From positions 1-6,936 of the forward strand of contig JAGMEL010000049.1 in NCBI GenBank assembly GCA_023128195.1: 6,936 nt of DNA, read 5' to 3'. The notes under the pieces are model-generated. The model saw only the letters and a program-made list of their open reading frames with translations, was not told the origin of the DNA and did not search any database. The translations under genes and the position numbers were made by a program. Source of the DNA: Caldifarciminota bacterium (lineage in GTDB: Bacteria; Hydrothermota; Tepidihabitantia; SM23-42). Shown here piece after piece: positions 5,412 to 6,936 of the stretch (position 1 is the first letter of the stretch; every line of letters starts with the position of its first letter).

Positions 5412-6239
5412 TCATTGCCACAAAAAGTATAATTTTGGTGTCATTAGTCGTTCTACAGGTTTGGTAAAAAAGTCTATAAAACTCATTCTTCTTGGTGGAT
5501 ATACAAGGTAAGGTCTTTCTACACCAACCAGGTCACCTGCGATTCTAACTGCATCTTCAAATGAACCAAGCGTGTCAATAAAACCAAATTCCTTTGCCTG
5601 TCTGCCAGTAAAAATTCTTCCATCAGCGAATTTCAAAACACTATCCTTGGGAAGATCACGAGCCTCAGCTATTGCTTCAACAAATTGATCATAAACATCA
5701 AGCACTACGTCTTGCAGTATCTTTTTTTCTTGACTACCCATTTTTCTATATGGCGATCCTATATCTTTGTATTCTTTTGATTTTATCACTTGAAAATCAA
5801 TGCCGATTTTTTGCAGAAGCTCCTTGAGAACAGGAAATTGCATAATCACGCCGATGGAACCTGTAATTGTCCCGGGGTTGGCAACAATTATGTCAGCTGG
5901 CAATGCTACATAATAACCACCAGAAGCGGCAACTGCTCCCATTGATACAACTACTTTCTTTAACTTTTTTACTTTTTTCACCTGCTCATAAATTTCCTGT
6001 GACGGTGCAACAATACCACCCGGTGAATTGACCCTGATAATAATTGCACTGATTGACGGGTCATCGCCGAAATTTTTTAGATCTTTTACAATGTGCTTAG
6101 CAGTTATTATAGTACCCTCGATTTCAACTACACCGATATTCCCGCCAGGTGCAAAACCCCTCATCCCAATACCGATGGATACTCCAATTATGATTGCTAC
6201 TGCTACAACCACAATAATTATTATATGTATTTTTTTCAT
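5412..6239 (-). CDS. sppA: Signal peptide peptidase SppA (single-domain, Ser-Lys protease)
   Basis: The 275-residue protein begins with a positively charged MKK and one hydrophobic segment (about 5-25) that should anchor it in the membrane with the protease domain outside. The S49 family landmarks are present: GVVEIEGTI (36-44), INPG-type RVNSPGG (69-75), the nucleophile in AVAASGGYY (Ser106), the GTITGSIGV stretch (123-131) and the general base Lys158 in EYKDIGSPYRKM. The Ser-Lys distance of 52 residues equals that in Bacillus SppA (Ser147, Lys199). DGRIFTGRQAKEFGFID (206-222) is the conserved C-terminal motif. SppA cleaves signal peptide remnants and other membrane-bound peptides. It starts 22 bp after cdaA with a GGAGG ribosome site, so the two are very likely co-transcribed. 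Length fits the short, single-domain form. Confidence 0.96.
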   Translation of the reverse strand: MKKIHIIIIVVVAVAIIIGVSIGIGMRGFAPGGNIGVVEIEGTIITAKHIVKDLKNFGDDPSISAIIIRVNSPGGIVAPSQEIYEQVKKVKKLKKVVVSMGAVAASGGYYVALPADIIVANPGTITGSIGVIMQFPVLKELLQKIGIDFQVIKSKEYKDIGSPYRKMGSQEKKILQDVVLDVYDQFVEAIAEARDLPKDSVLKFADGRIFTGRQAKEFGFIDTLGSFEDAVRIAGDLVGVERPYLVYPPRRMSFIDFFTKPVERLMTPKLYFLWQ

Positions 6240-6243
6240 CCAA

Positions 6244-6248
6244 CCTCC
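6244..6248 (-). promoter_or_regulatory. Shine-Dalgarno site of sppA
   Basis: GGAGG on the minus strand lies 4 nt before the sppA ATG (6237-6239), inside the 22-bp gap after the cdaA stop. It fixes the sppA start. No promoter fits between the two genes, which supports a common transcript. Confidence 0.75.
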
Positions 6249-6261
6249 ATATGAAAATATT

Positions 6262-6936
6262 CTACTCTTTTAGTATCCGCTCTAAAGATCTCTTTAAGGT
6301 TTCAATATCAACCTTTGTTACAAGTTTATTCTTATAAGCAAATGATATTTTACCTGTTTCTTCTGAAACCACTATGCATAGAGCATCACTCTGTTCTGAA
6401 ATGCCAAGGGCAGCGCGGTGTCTTAAGCCATACCTTCTGCCGAGACTTGGATTTTCACTGAGCGGAAGGACACAACCTGATGCAACTAATGTATCGCCTT
6501 GAATAACACAGGCTCCATCATGGAGAGGCGTGTCTGGAAAGAAGATTGTTCTTAATAGTGAGGAGTTTACTTGAGCGTCAATCCGCACTCCCGTATCAAT
6601 AATATCTTTAAGACCTATGCTTCTTTGAATTAATATCAGTGCACCTATTTTGTCTTCCGACATCTTCTTTACTGCATCGATAATTTCTCCTATTGTTGCT
6701 GATTCTTCAACCTTAAGGAAAAATTTTATTGTTTGTTGACGGCCAATCCGTGCCAGAGCATTTCTAATTTCCGGTTGGAATACAATGACAAATGCCGCAA
6801 CCCACACTGCAAGAATAGAATTCATAATCCATGAAAATGCCTTGAGATCAATCCATCGTGCAACAAAAGAAATAATGAAAAACATAGACAAACCAATAAG
6901 TATTGGTGTAGCTTTAGTTCCTTTTACAAATTTGAA
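6262..6936 (-). CDS. cdaA: Diadenylate cyclase CdaA (N-terminus beyond window edge)
   Basis: CdaA condenses two ATP into c-di-AMP at the cytoplasmic membrane. The frame is open to the right edge and reads FKFVKGTKATPILIGL before the first possible TTG or ATG, matching the loop between transmembrane helices of the family (KGTRA-type), so 224 residues are visible and roughly the first helix is missing. Two hydrophobic segments follow, then a linker and the DAC domain. Its two signature motifs are in PLHDGACVI (DGA at visible residues 140-142) and GLRHRAALG (RHR at 172-174), 32 residues apart as in Listeria CdaA. SEETGKIS further supports the family. It heads the visible part of an operon with sppA 22 bp downstream. 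The usual partner gene cdaR (ybbR) does not follow it here; one might lie upstream or elsewhere. Confidence 0.96.
   Translation of the reverse strand, partial: FKFVKGTKATPILIGLSMFFIISFVARWIDLKAFSWIMNSILAVWVAAFVIVFQPEIRNALARIGRQQTIKFFLKVEESATIGEIIDAVKKMSEDKIGALILIQRSIGLKDIIDTGVRIDAQVNSSLLRTIFFPDTPLHDGACVIQGDTLVASGCVLPLSENPSLGRRYGLRHRAALGISEQSDALCIVVSEETGKISFAYKNKLVTKVDIETLKRSLERILKE

Noticed and set aside
6028..6273. 81-codon plus-strand frame
   Set aside because: It is antisense to the sppA N-terminus; its hydrophobicity mirrors the sppA membrane segment on the other strand.
6262..6891. Complete cdaA starting at TTG 6891 or ATG 6885
   Set aside because: Family-like sequence continues in frame to the window edge (KGTKA motif), so these are internal codons and the gene is truncated by the window.

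Overview
The window looks like an AT-rich bacterial chromosome segment in which every convincing gene lies on the minus strand. Read in the direction of transcription (right to left) it holds: a 5'-truncated diadenylate cyclase of the CdaA family; a single-domain signal peptide peptidase SppA; a small putative lipoprotein; a short GH84-type beta-N-acetylglucosaminidase; a repeat-bearing intergenic region with a consensus promoter; a 1077-residue GGDEF/AAA-ATPase/TPR signalling protein; a second, 521-bp repeat-rich intergenic region; and the first 74 codons of an exported protein running off the left edge. The four right-hand genes are tightly spaced (22 bp, 53 bp, then an 11-bp overlap) and form a likely operon. 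The GGDEF gene and the left-edge gene each have their own visible promoter.

The organism cannot be fixed from this window. Bacterial -35/-10 promoters and Shine-Dalgarno sites, CdaA, a GGDEF domain on an AAA_16/TPR chassis, and intergenic regions built from degenerate 7-9-bp A-rich words together recall uncultivated bacterial lineages such as candidate division WOR-3 (Stahlbacteria) or relatives. That placement is from memory of such genomes and is low confidence.

Functionally the window is about nucleotide second messengers and the cell envelope. CdaA should make c-di-AMP at the membrane. SppA should degrade membrane-retained peptides, and the lipoprotein is envelope-anchored. The GH84 enzyme has no visible export signal and probably acts on N-acetylglucosaminides in the cytoplasm. 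The separately transcribed large protein should make c-di-GMP: both its GGDEF active site and its RxxD inhibitory site are intact. It appears to be controlled by an ATPase switch and a TPR array made of nearly identical 40-residue units.

The most unusual material is non-coding. A 102-bp sequence about 95% identical between the two long intergenic regions is a mosaic of 7-bp and 8-bp words. Separate 7-bp and 9-bp word arrays fill other gaps. The arrays reach into coding ends: the last codons of the GGDEF protein and of the unrelated GH84 protein are related at DNA level and give similar tails, and one array abuts the TTG start of the lipoprotein. The GGDEF gene has a perfect TTGACA-N16-TATAAT promoter so close to its ATG that its mRNA should be leaderless or nearly so.
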